The position numbers and the translations under genes are program-made. Shown here piece by piece: positions 57,151 to 64,000 of a stretch of DNA of 64,000 nt. Below the pieces are notes generated by a model. The model did no database searches. It was not told the DNA's origin and worked only from the letters and a program-made list of their open reading frames with translations. The stretch lies in contig JALTBN010000060.1 in NCBI GenBank assembly GCA_027075325.1, positions 29,910 to 93,909 of the forward strand. Reading direction: 5' to 3'. How positions within the stretch are numbered: position 1 is the stretch's first letter; each line of letters begins with the position of its first letter. The DNA comes from Thermococcus sp. Its GTDB lineage: Archaea > Methanobacteriota_B > Thermococci > Thermococcales > Thermococcaceae.

Positions 57151-58257
57151 GATGAGTTCGATCAGCTCGTCGGAGCGGAGGGGTAGTGTACTTATGGTAT
57201 CTGAGGTTCTCTCTATCTCCTCCAGCAATTCGTAGGCCTTGTCATTGCCATCGGCGTTTATCAGCGTGATTCTGATTTTATGAACGTAGGTGGTGGTTTC
57301 TTCCTTCACAGCCGACACGAAATTTGACGCCATGTGCATGATGATCCCAAAGAGTGCCAGCGAACCCAGCAAAAAGCTCCATCCGGAGAGAATACCTGCG
57401 TCGTTCTGGGGGATGCTCGTGTACTCGGTGACCACTACGTAAACCGCTGAAAGCACCGAAACGGCCAGCAGTCCGGAGGCCACTGAGAACCCCGGTCCAA
57501 ATAGCGCCCTGAGGTGTTTTCTAAGCTCTATGAATTCCTCAGCTATGTTAGTCAACGGCTGTATACAATCGGTGGGGTTTCTCAAGCAGGAGGTTCCATG
57601 AGTGTTGTGGAGTTCTTGAAGTTCTTTTATGGGGCGAATTTTCGAGGCTTTAAGTGACCTCAGGAAGGATACGTAACTGATGAAGTACGCCGTAAAAGAT
57701 GCCCAGTATGTGTATATCCAGATAAGAAGGGCATAATAAACAATACTCAACGCAACGCGAAGATAAAACGCCCAGGGTGCATGGGATTTGATAGATGGTG
57801 AAAGGCACCCCAGAAATTCAATCCAGCCTCCGATACCGAGTTTAAGGATGTCCAGCATAATAACCGCTATCATGATGACTGCGGAACCTACGACGATTTT
57901 GTTGTGATAGCTTGGTGTTTTCACTTGACCCTCCACAAAGAGAGATAGTTCTGAGTCCTCTCCGTATTCTTGACGGCATGATGTTTTGTCTCCCCAGCAT
58001 TCGAGCTTTTTAATTAGGGCAGTCGCCGGCTTGGCGAATACTAAGATCCCGAATATCGTGATGAGGATCGGGCCGTAAGGTGTGTCTAAACTCAGACGGA
58101 TGAACGGAAACTTTGGTTGACCTGATGACAGCACTGACAGAAGGATCGAAACTAAAAGTTCTATTAGAACGATTTCCCAGTATCCCCTGGAAAGACCGAA
58201 CCATTTGGGACCACTGCCTCCAGTTGAGATTTTCTTAAAATCCGGTATGGGTATCAT
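57103..58257 (-). CDS. Large membrane protein, unknown function
   Basis: A 384-residue protein with about seven hydrophobic helices (near residues 27-45, 60-76, 122-140, 165-200, 258-278, 290-312, 363-381). A Cys-containing outside or inside segment (LECWGDKTSCRQEYG, GTSCLRNPTDC) is unusual. Not recognised. Overlaps taw3 copy 2 tail to tail. The 122-base gap upstream to the DUF1464 stop contains no recognisable feature. Confidence 0.55.
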   Translation of the reverse strand: MIPIPDFKKISTGGSGPKWFGLSRGYWEIVLIELLVSILLSVLSSGQPKFPFIRLSLDTPYGPILITIFGILVFAKPATALIKKLECWGDKTSCRQEYGEDSELSLFVEGQVKTPSYHNKIVVGSAVIMIAVIMLDILKLGIGGWIEFLGCLSPSIKSHAPWAFYLRVALSIVYYALLIWIYTYWASFTAYFISYVSFLRSLKASKIRPIKELQELHNTHGTSCLRNPTDCIQPLTNIAEEFIELRKHLRALFGPGFSVASGLLAVSVLSAVYVVVTEYTSIPQNDAGILSGWSFLLGSLALFGIIMHMASNFVSAVKEETTTYVHKIRITLINADGNDKAYELLEEIERTSDTISTLPLRSDELIELISIAISVILALLTGSG

Positions 58258-58379
58258 TTCTCCCAGAGGATTATTGGTTTGGGATTTAAATTTGTTTCAC
58301 CTTTCGCAGGGGATGGGGTGCTGCGGACCCAAAAAAGAAAGCCAAACTGCAGAAGGGAAATAGAAGCCTGAAAAAGTTA

Positions 58380-59447
58380 TCAAATCTCCATCGGGAACTT
58401 CACGTAATCCAGCACGCTTCCACGGCTCCCCTTTATCTCGACGTGCTCGATAAGTTCCTTAAACTCCCCGCCGGCAAGGCCGTCGGCTATTATCGCGCTC
58501 CCTTGGGCAGCCTCCTTTGCCATGCCCTCAAGGCCCCTCTGCCTAATCACTGGTAGCTTAAAGTGCTCCTCGAAGAGGTCCTCAACGTCCTTTCTAAGCT
58601 CGTCTATGCGCATGAGCCTTCCGGAGAGAATTATCTCCTTTGCGTCCCTGACAACGGCCAGTTCACTCGCAACGGCCTTTAGGAAACCGTCCTTCATGGC
58701 CTCCCATGCCCTGGTGAAGGGTTCTTCGTCGAGCCTCTTGGCGAACTCCTCAGGCGGAAGGATTTCATTGGCCGCTATCACCGTTGCACCGCCCCAGAAC
58801 AGGTGCCACTTTTTGACGCTCCCGAGGAGGTAGGCAACCTCACCATCGAGGGCGCCGCTGTTCACATAAGCAGGGCCGGGAAAAACAGTTCCACCGATTC
58901 CATCGACTACCTTTCCGCCATCAACTGCCCCCACGTAGTTGTACCCGAAGCCAACCTCAAGGAGGACGAAGGAAACATCGCCGTAGTCAATTCCAAGCCT
59001 TTTGGCCTGGTCATAGATTCCGAGGACGGTTATCGCCATCTTGTCCGCGGTCCCCATGTCGATCCTGTTGTACTTCCTCCACTCCGGGACTGTTGGAAGG
59101 TGGATGACTCCGGGTATGAACCAGACGTTCATACCTTTCTCTGCCATCTCTGATACCATCTTTTGGAGGCCTATGAGAACAGGTATCTCCTTTAGCTCGT
59201 CCTCCCTGACGAGGGTCATCTCGAAGCGGTCTCTCTCAGTCAGCTCGCTTATGTGCTTCAAAGGGATTCCATAGCCTGAGGGGCCGATTATGAGGTCCGC
59301 GTTGAAGTCCTTTATCGCCTTCACGATTTTCCCCGGCTCCTCTGCCACCACTTCGCTTGGAAAAGTCAGGTCGAGCTTTATCCTTCCGTCTTCAAGGCCC
59401 ATTACGTCGAAGCTCTTCGTGCCCGGATCCACGCCTATGACCCTCAT
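58380..59447 (-). CDS. DUF1464 family, ASKHA-fold putative kinase
   Basis: ATG 59447 (MRVIGVDPGTKSFDV) is chosen, giving 355 residues; a TATA (TTTTATATCC, about 59480) lies upstream of it, so the longer frame is not used. VIGVDPGTKS is the phosphate-1 loop of the acetate/sugar kinase-Hsp70-actin fold, and EVGFGYNYVGAVDGGKVVDGIGGT and FWGGATVIAA are glycine-rich counterparts. Matches the archaeal DUF1464 family; enzyme activity not established. Confidence 0.75.
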   Translation of the reverse strand: MRVIGVDPGTKSFDVMGLEDGRIKLDLTFPSEVVAEEPGKIVKAIKDFNADLIIGPSGYGIPLKHISELTERDRFEMTLVREDELKEIPVLIGLQKMVSEMAEKGMNVWFIPGVIHLPTVPEWRKYNRIDMGTADKMAITVLGIYDQAKRLGIDYGDVSFVLLEVGFGYNYVGAVDGGKVVDGIGGTVFPGPAYVNSGALDGEVAYLLGSVKKWHLFWGGATVIAANEILPPEEFAKRLDEEPFTRAWEAMKDGFLKAVASELAVVRDAKEIILSGRLMRIDELRKDVEDLFEEHFKLPVIRQRGLEGMAKEAAQGSAIIADGLAGGEFKELIEHVEIKGSRGSVLDYVKFPMEI

Positions 59448-59541
59448 TTTGCCCACTAGGAGAAGTGAGGACGGGCTGGATATAAAATTTATCGGTGAGA
59501 AATGTGGTAAGCAGTTGCTGTTTTTGGGATATTGAAACCTA

Positions 59542-59682
59542 TCAGGCACCTTTGAGGGTTTCCCTCAGTTTATCAAACTCTTCGAGGAGATAAAATGCCT
59601 CGATGCCAGCCTTTCTACTATTTTTGACCATCATCCTATCATTTGAAACGAGAATACCCCCAGTAAGTATTGCAGTTGCTAT
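59542..59682 (-). pseudogene. vapC: vapC toxin, C-terminal fragment (split by IS element)
   Basis: The 47 codons ATAGCAACTG... encode IATAILTGGILVSNDRMM and the end of a PIN domain, including the fourth catalytic acid (SND). They continue in frame from the fragment at 61571-61861 once the insertion 59683-61570 is removed. As it stands this piece has no start of its own and would read out of the IS end. Confidence 0.82.
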
Positions 59683-59850
59683 CTGACCTCCTCCCCGCCC
59701 TGAAGGGTGAGGGTTCAGCTTAACCCCTCGCCAAGCTCGGAGAGGTTGGAGGGGTCTCATTAAGACCCAACTCAAAGCGGGCTTTCAACCCCTCTGGCCG
59801 GGTCTTCGGCCAATTACTCCTCCTCTGAGCGTAAAGCCCGCTCAGATTCG
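59683..59850 (-). ncRNA. Predicted omega (re)RNA scaffold at the end of tnpB
   Basis: By analogy with known TnpB systems, the 3' end of tnpB and the right end form the guide-RNA scaffold, with the guide read from the flanking DNA. Here the guide would begin ATAGCAACTGCAATACTT inside vapC. The hairpin at 59696-59709 is the terminal scaffold element. No RNA data; extent is a guess. Confidence 0.4.
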
Positions 59851-61030
59851 GGGTTATCGTTTCCACAGCCTTCTTCAAAATGTTAAAAGCACCAACGAGG
59901 TCGGCATTGAAGATAAGCCCCATCGCGGGACACTTAAATAAACCACGAACAAACCTCGCCCCCTTGTGAGGCTTCCCGCAGACAGGGCAAGTTTTAGAAG
60001 TGAAAGCCTCATCAACGACCTCAACCAGAATACCATACTCTTCTGAGACTTCTTTAAGCCGTTGAATCACCGTGTTAAAACGCCAAACGTGAGAGAGAAG
60101 GAAATTCTGCCTTTTACCCTTATCAGAGTTTCTCGCTATTCCCTTTGGATAACCGACGACAATCCTCGAAACTCCGAGGCTGTAGAGCTTTTCAACAGTT
60201 TGTCTTACTGCCGTGTTAATGTAGTGCCTCGCTTGGAGTTTAGCCTTCTCGTGAAGGGTTTTGAGTTTTCTACTCGTTTTAACACCACTCTTATTGAGTT
60301 TGGACTGATAATCGGCAATAATTCTCCTAAAGTAGAAGTCAATGGCTTTTAAGGGTCTTCCATTCACGAGAAAACTCTCACCGTTTTCCACATAGACAGC
60401 CATTAAATTGTTCACTCCAAGGTCTATTCCGGCTGAGAGGTTTCCTAAGGGTTGCCTTGGAACGCTCATCCACTCGCCCTTGATTAGTTTCTCCTTGACA
60501 GTGAAGCTAACGTGAGCATACCATTTCCGCTTAACGGGGTCGTAAGTTATTTCTAAGCGCCCCTGTTTGCCTTTCAAGTGTATTCTGCCTTTAAACTGGA
60601 TTTCCAAGCGCTTGAACTTTCCGAGACCCTTGAGGATTAGTTTGTTTCCCTCAATCCTGTATTGGTCGTTTCTGAGGACGATTAAGGGTTTCCTCTTCCC
60701 ATCGCCCTTCAAGTAGTTGGGTGGTTTTGGTTTGAGCCATTCTGGCAGTTCTCCGTTTCTTTTGCTCCTTAAGAGTGAGAAGAAACTCCTCCAAGCTTCG
60801 GCGTTCTTCCTACAAATTTGCTGGACTGTTGCGGAGCCGATTTCCTTTTTAAACTCTTCGTAAACTATCTTTTCGGTTTTGTTGAAGTCCACGATTTGCT
60901 CTTTGAAGAATCCTTGCCGTCTTAGATAGTTCACCCGGTTCCAGACTTTAGCCCCAATGTCGGCTAACTCGGAGAGGGTTTCCTCTTGTTCTCTGCTCGG
61001 CTGGAGTCTAAGGGTTACGCTCCTCTTCGT
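59720..61030 (-). CDS. tnpB: TnpB (OrfB) RNA-guided nuclease, start codon apparently lost
   Basis: From the usual starts the first is GTG 60934 (404 residues), but homologous sequence continues upstream in frame (KRSVTLRLQPSRE) to codon 61030, which is ACG where family members have ATG. RuvC residues are Asp in GIDLGVNN, Glu in VVDEAFTSK and Asp in NADLVGAFN. The zinc site reads CPVCG ... FKCPAMG, with Met in place of the fourth Cys. The C-terminal tail ends at the element boundary. Nuclease core looks intact; translation of the full N-terminus is doubtful. Confidence 0.85.
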   Translation of the reverse strand, partial: TKRSVTLRLQPSREQEETLSELADIGAKVWNRVNYLRRQGFFKEQIVDFNKTEKIVYEEFKKEIGSATVQQICRKNAEAWRSFFSLLRSKRNGELPEWLKPKPPNYLKGDGKRKPLIVLRNDQYRIEGNKLILKGLGKFKRLEIQFKGRIHLKGKQGRLEITYDPVKRKWYAHVSFTVKEKLIKGEWMSVPRQPLGNLSAGIDLGVNNLMAVYVENGESFLVNGRPLKAIDFYFRRIIADYQSKLNKSGVKTSRKLKTLHEKAKLQARHYINTAVRQTVEKLYSLGVSRIVVGYPKGIARNSDKGKRQNFLLSHVWRFNTVIQRLKEVSEEYGILVEVVDEAFTSKTCPVCGKPHKGARFVRGLFKCPAMGLIFNADLVGAFNILKKAVETITPNLSGLYAQRRSNWPKTRPEGLKARFELGLNETPPTSPSLARG

Positions 61031-61449
61031 TTCAACTCACGCTCCCATTGAGTTTCAACGTAGTGCTTCACAATCTCGTCCGTTATGTAGCCGGCTGAGG
61101 CAACAAAATAAGAACGAGACCAGAGTCTCCCGTGAGTCGTTTTGATCCTTAGTTCTGGAAATTCTTGGAGGAGTTTTCTGGCGGTTTTGCCCTTCAAGTG
61201 GTTTACTATTTGGGCTGGTGAGAGGTTTGGTTTCGCTTGGAGGAAAACGTGAACGTGGTCTGGCATTACTTCGAGGGCAATGACTTCACACCCTATTTCT
61301 TCCGAGTATTCTTTGAGCATTTCTTTGAGCCTTTCGGCAACTTTCCCGGTGAGAATGTCTCTTCGGTATTTTGGTATCCAGACGATGTGGTAGGTTAAAA
61401 AGTGTTTTGCATGTCTTGTTCTTTTGATTCTTGGTGATTCAGGCTTCAT
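61015..61449 (-). CDS. tnpA: TnpA Y1/HUH transposase of IS200/IS605 family
   Basis: A 144-residue single-strand transposase. The HUH metal motif is HVHVFL (around residue 66) and the catalytic tyrosine lies in the C-terminal helix YITDEIVKHYVETQ. Full length with MKPESPRIKRTRHAKHFLTYH at the start. Its stop lies 14 bases inside the reconstructed start of tnpB. Confidence 0.92.
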   Translation of the reverse strand: MKPESPRIKRTRHAKHFLTYHIVWIPKYRRDILTGKVAERLKEMLKEYSEEIGCEVIALEVMPDHVHVFLQAKPNLSPAQIVNHLKGKTARKLLQEFPELRIKTTHGRLWSRSYFVASAGYITDEIVKHYVETQWERELKRRGA

Positions 61450-61570
61450 TATGAATCCCTTAGTGTATGGTCTACATTATTACTTAAATGTTTTTCGCTT
61501 TCCTGTTTGGAGGCTGATATTAGAATTACTGCATCCCCGCCCTAGAGGGCGAGGCTTTCAAAAGAAAAAG

Positions 61571-61861
61571 GTAATATGCATCAACTGCGCGGGGATGAAC
61601 GTTCTCGGAGACGTAAACGGCGAGGTTGAATAATTCGCTCTCGTCCTTTACGTTAAATTCCTCGATTAAGCTCAGCAGTGTCCGATAATCAATTCCCACG
61701 CCAAGTCTTTTCGCCACGGACAGCACTTCGATTATGAAGATCCGCGGGACGTACACGGGTTTGCCCTCTGCTAACCTGAAAAAATCCAGTGCCAGCTTTC
61801 TTCTTTTGGGATTTCCTTCGAAGAGAGCATCTATGAGGATGTTGGCATCCAGAACTATCAT
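61571..61861 (-). pseudogene. vapC: vapC toxin, N-terminal fragment (split by IS element)
   Basis: 97 codons of a PIN-domain ribonuclease: MIVLDANILIDALF (Asp5), FIIEVLSV (Glu45), PRAVDAYY (Asp94). The frame runs 14 more codons into the IS and stops. Joined to 59542-59682 the product is 143 residues with the full PIN acid quartet Asp5, Glu45, Asp94, Asp112. Its ATG overlaps the vapB stop (ATGA). Confidence 0.88.
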
Positions 61862-62058
61862 CTTCTGTCCTCCTCGATTAATCTGGAGGGTCTTTCAAAC
61901 TTGGGAAGGGCCTCACTGAGGTTTTCGAGCTTCTGGAGGAACTTTTCCGTCACAACTCTCTCCTTAACCACTATAACCACCTTCTCGCGGTCGTGAAGGT
62001 GTGGCTTCTTAAGGGGTTTGAATACACCATCCTCGTAAACAGCCTCAATCTCCTCCAT
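61858..62058 (-). CDS. vapB: VapB-type antitoxin, AF2212/DUF104-like
   Basis: ATG 62058 (MEEIEAVYEDGVFKPLKKP) follows GGTGAT; 66 residues. The EAVYEDGVFKPL start is typical of the AF2212-like/DUF104 antitoxins that precede PIN toxins in archaea. Intact, but its toxin partner is split, so it may now be a solitary antitoxin. Confidence 0.82.
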   Translation of the reverse strand: MEEIEAVYEDGVFKPLKKPHLHDREKVVIVVKERVVTEKFLQKLENLSEALPKFERPSRLIEEDRR

Positions 62059-62179
62059 GATATCACCATCTTGAGATCGACTCAAAACTTTAAAAGGCCA
62101 TCTGCCTCCGAGAAAGACCGGGGCAGCAGACAAGGACGAACAGAGGAAGAATAGATTGAAAGGCTAAAAAGTTGGAACT

Positions 62180-63820
62180 TCAGTCGAGGTCGCTACTGAA
62201 GTCCTCGCTTCCGCCCTTGCCGCCTTCCTTGTCCTTCTCGAGCTTGCTGGCGGCGATGACGTCGTCGATGCGGAGGATCATTATCGCGGCCTCGCTGGCG
62301 CTCTTGATGGCCTGCTTAGTAACCCTGACCGGCGCTATAACGCCGCGCTCCATCATGTCAGCCGGCTCGCCCTCGAAGACGTCGACACCGATGGTCGGAC
62401 CCTTCTCCTTGTGCGCCGCTATGACCTTGACGAGGGTCTCGATCGGGTCGAGGCCGGCGTTCTCGGCGAGGGTCCTCGGGATGACTTTCAGGGCCTCGGC
62501 GAAGTTCTCTATCGCGAGGGCCTCCTTGCCGCCGACCTCCTTGGCGTACTCGTCGAGCCTGATGCTCAGCTCAATCTCCGGAGCACCGCCAGCAGCAACG
62601 ATCTTGCCGTCCTCGACGATGTCCTTGACGACCTTAACGGCGTCCTCAAGGGCCCTCTCGACCTCGTCAACAACGTGCTCGGTTCCACCGCGGATGAGTA
62701 TCGTTACCGCCTTCGGGTTCCTGCAGCCCTCAACGAAGATCATGTTCTCTCCAGCGACCTTCCTCTGCTCGACAAGCTCGGCCTCCCCGAGGTCCTCACT
62801 GGTGAGGTCGCGGACGTTGGTGACTATCTTGGCGCCGGTGGCCTTGGCGAGCTTCTCCATGTCGCTCTTCTTGACCCTCCTAACGGCCATTATGCCGTAC
62901 TTGGCGAGGTAGTGCTGGGCGAGGTCGTCAATGCCCTTCTGGACGAAGACGACGTTAGCACCGACCTCCTTGATCTTGTCAACCATCTCGCGGAGCATCT
63001 TCTCTTCCTGCTCGAGGAAGGCCTGGAGCTGGTCCGGGCTGGTGATCCTGATCTCGGCATCGGTCTCGGTCTCTTTGACCTCGAGGGCCTCGTTGATGAG
63101 GGCTATCTTGGCGTTCTCAACCCTCTTCGGCATTCCCGGGTGGACGACCTCCTTGTCGATGACAACACCCTTGATGAGCTGGGTGTCGCTGACCGCCCCA
63201 CCCTCCTTCTTCTCGAACTTGATGTTGTCGAGGTCGACCTTGTACCTGCCGTCGACCTTCTCGGCGACCTGCCTGACGGCCTCGACCGCTATTTCGGCCA
63301 GGTACTCGCGTTCCTCCTCGGCGGCCTTCCCGGTTATGGCGGTGACCGCGGCCTTCTTGAGGATCTCAACGTCGTCAACGTTTACCTTCTTGGCCATCTG
63401 GTCGAGTATCTCCTGCGCCTTCTCGGCAGCGAGGGCGTAACCCTTGATGACTATGCTCGGGTGAATGTTCTGGTCGAGAAGCTCCTCAGCCTTCCTGAGA
63501 AGCTCACCGGCGATAACAACCGCAGTGGTGGTTCCATCACCGGCCTCCTTGTCCTGGGTCTTTGCAACCTCAACCATCATTTTAGCGGCCGGGTGCTGGA
63601 TGTCCATCTCGTCGAGGATGGTTGCACCGTCGTTGGTGATGACGATGTCACCGAGGCTGTCGACGAGCATTTTGTCCATTCCCTTTGGTCCGAGGGTGGT
63701 TCTTACGGTCTCGGCTATTATTCTGGCCGCGAGGATGTTGAGCCTCTGGGCGTCCCTTCCAACGTACCTCTGGGTTCCCTCAGGCAGAATAACAACCGGC
63801 TGTCCAGCGAGCTGGGCCAT
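62180..63820 (-). CDS. ths: Thermosome (group II chaperonin) subunit
   Basis: A 546-residue Hsp60-fold chaperonin that refolds proteins inside a double ring. [12 protein letters not shown] and GDGTTTAVV (residues 94-102, catalytic Asp95) form the ATP site, and GGAPEIELS the hinge. The C-terminus [14 protein letters not shown] is acidic and lacks a GGM repeat tail. Thermococcus species have two subunits; I do not assign which one. GGAGGGGGTGAG precedes the ATG. Confidence 0.96.
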   Translation of the reverse strand: MAQLAGQPVVILPEGTQRYVGRDAQRLNILAARIIAETVRTTLGPKGMDKMLVDSLGDIVITNDGATILDEMDIQHPAAKMMVEVAKTQDKEAGDGTTTAVVIAGELLRKAEELLDQNIHPSIVIKGYALAAEKAQEILDQMAKKVNVDDVEILKKAAVTAITGKAAEEEREYLAEIAVEAVRQVAEKVDGRYKVDLDNIKFEKKEGGAVSDTQLIKGVVIDKEVVHPGMPKRVENAKIALINEALEVKETETDAEIRITSPDQLQAFLEQEEKMLREMVDKIKEVGANVVFVQKGIDDLAQHYLAKYGIMAVRRVKKSDMEKLAKATGAKIVTNVRDLTSEDLGEAELVEQRKVAGENMIFVEGCRNPKAVTILIRGGTEHVVDEVERALEDAVKVVKDIVEDGKIVAAGGAPEIELSIRLDEYAKEVGGKEALAIENFAEALKVIPRTLAENAGLDPIETLVKVIAAHKEKGPTIGVDVFEGEPADMMERGVIAPVRVTKQAIKSASEAAIMILRIDDVIAASKLEKDKEGGKGGSEDFSSDLD

Positions 63821-63904
63821 CTCGCCTCACCCCCTCCTTTTTCTTTTTCCAGGGGCGGATGAGTTTTAGTTACAATTAGTGCTTCCGCGTTATCATTCTT
63901 TTGT

Positions 63905-63923
63905 GCTATTTATAAAGTTTTCG
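63905..63923 (-). promoter_or_regulatory. Thermosome promoter
   Basis: CGAAAACTTTATAAATAGC on the minus strand (BRE plus TATA), about 90 bases before the ATG. Downstream TTGTAACTAAAA (about 63861-63873) loosely recalls the Phr heat-shock operator but the match is weak. Confidence 0.6.
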
Positions 63924-63979
63924 GTTAGGGATGACCCTGATCATGTGGCTTTGGGTATTTATCTGGGTTCGTTGACAGC

Positions 63980-64000
63980 GTGAAAGGCTTTATATAATAA
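63980..64000 (+). promoter_or_regulatory. Promoter-like sequence for a gene beyond the window
   Basis: GTGAAAGGCTTTATATAATA at the right edge is a good BRE/TATA on the plus strand, suggesting a divergent gene just outside. Confidence 0.4.

Larger units (their letters stand above)
59683..61570 (-). mobile_element. IS200/IS605-family element with tnpA and tnpB, inserted in vapC
   Basis: 1888 bp. The left end starts directly after TTAC (minus strand; 61571-61574 plus), with no target duplication, as in IS608-type elements. Each end has a subterminal hairpin: CGCCCT-AG-AGGGCG at 61538-61551 and CGCCCT-GA-AGGGTG at 59696-59709. It carries tnpA and tnpB on the minus strand. Boundaries are set by reading-frame restoration of vapC: 97 codons on one side plus 47 on the other. 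Confidence 0.88.

Noticed and set aside
62411..63862. A 483-codon open frame antisense to the thermosome gene
   Set aside because: It is the shadow of a GC-biased coding strand; the Asp/Leu/Val-rich translation has no protein character and the thermosome frame is certain.
63861..63886. Phr heat-shock operator in front of the thermosome gene
   Set aside because: Only a loose resemblance (TTGTAACTAAAA); not enough to annotate.

Overview
The window is a piece of a Thermococcales (Thermococcus-type) euryarchaeal chromosome. Supporting evidence: the Orc1/Cdc6, DP1 and DP2 genes next to a replication origin with ORB repeats, RadA, NucS/EndoMS, an A-type ATP synthase operon with a 16-kDa proteolipid, a thermosome, DUF257/DUF473/DUF531/DUF1464 families, GGTG-type ribosome binding sites, TTTATA-type promoters and very tight gene packing. 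The species cannot be fixed from the sequence alone.

Layout. 0-9 kb: end of a protein kinase gene, an S9 acylaminoacyl peptidase, then a cluster of OB-fold surface proteins (a lipoprotein, a membrane-anchored protein, a TctA-like membrane protein and an OB-fold/YdjM-like membrane hydrolase). 9-16.6 kb: a methyltransferase, a KaiC-like ATPase with two DUF257 relatives, an M19 dipeptidase and a TPR protein, DUF531, signal peptidase, a lipoate ligase-like protein and a first Taw3. 16.7-21.8 kb: tRNA-His, a 900-bp gene-free hairpin-rich stretch, then an AT-rich restriction-modification-like island with a Dam-type methylase, a second methylase, an RHH-type regulator and two related proteins of unknown fold. 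21.8-32.2 kb: the replication district (zinc-ribbon protein, DP2, DP1, Cdc6, oriC, RadA). 32.4-36 kb: a secreted cysteine-rich protein resembling halocin C8-type archaeocins, followed by three related membrane proteins, the third broken by two frameshifts. This cassette separates radA from nucS. 36-41.4 kb: NucS, DUF473, a PAC2 proteasome-assembly factor, MTA phosphorylase, MTA/SAH deaminase and a PfkB kinase. 41.5-50.3 kb: ATP synthase operon H-I-K-E-C-F-A-B-D. 50.3-59.5 kb: AlaX, a PP-loop ATPase, orphan Dpp-type permeases, a radical SAM enzyme, a second Taw3 and DUF1464. 59.5-62.1 kb: a vapBC toxin-antitoxin operon whose toxin gene is split by an IS200/IS605 element carrying tnpA and tnpB. 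62.2-64 kb: thermosome.

How it fits together. cdc6-DP1-DP2 form one operon reading away from oriC. ORB motifs occur not only in the origin but inside the DP1 coding sequence, in radA, and upstream of and inside the MTA phosphorylase gene. The two most unusual systems are the candidate archaeocin cassette inserted next to the origin, and the split vapC, where removing 59683-61570 restores a 143-residue PIN protein in frame with all four catalytic acids.
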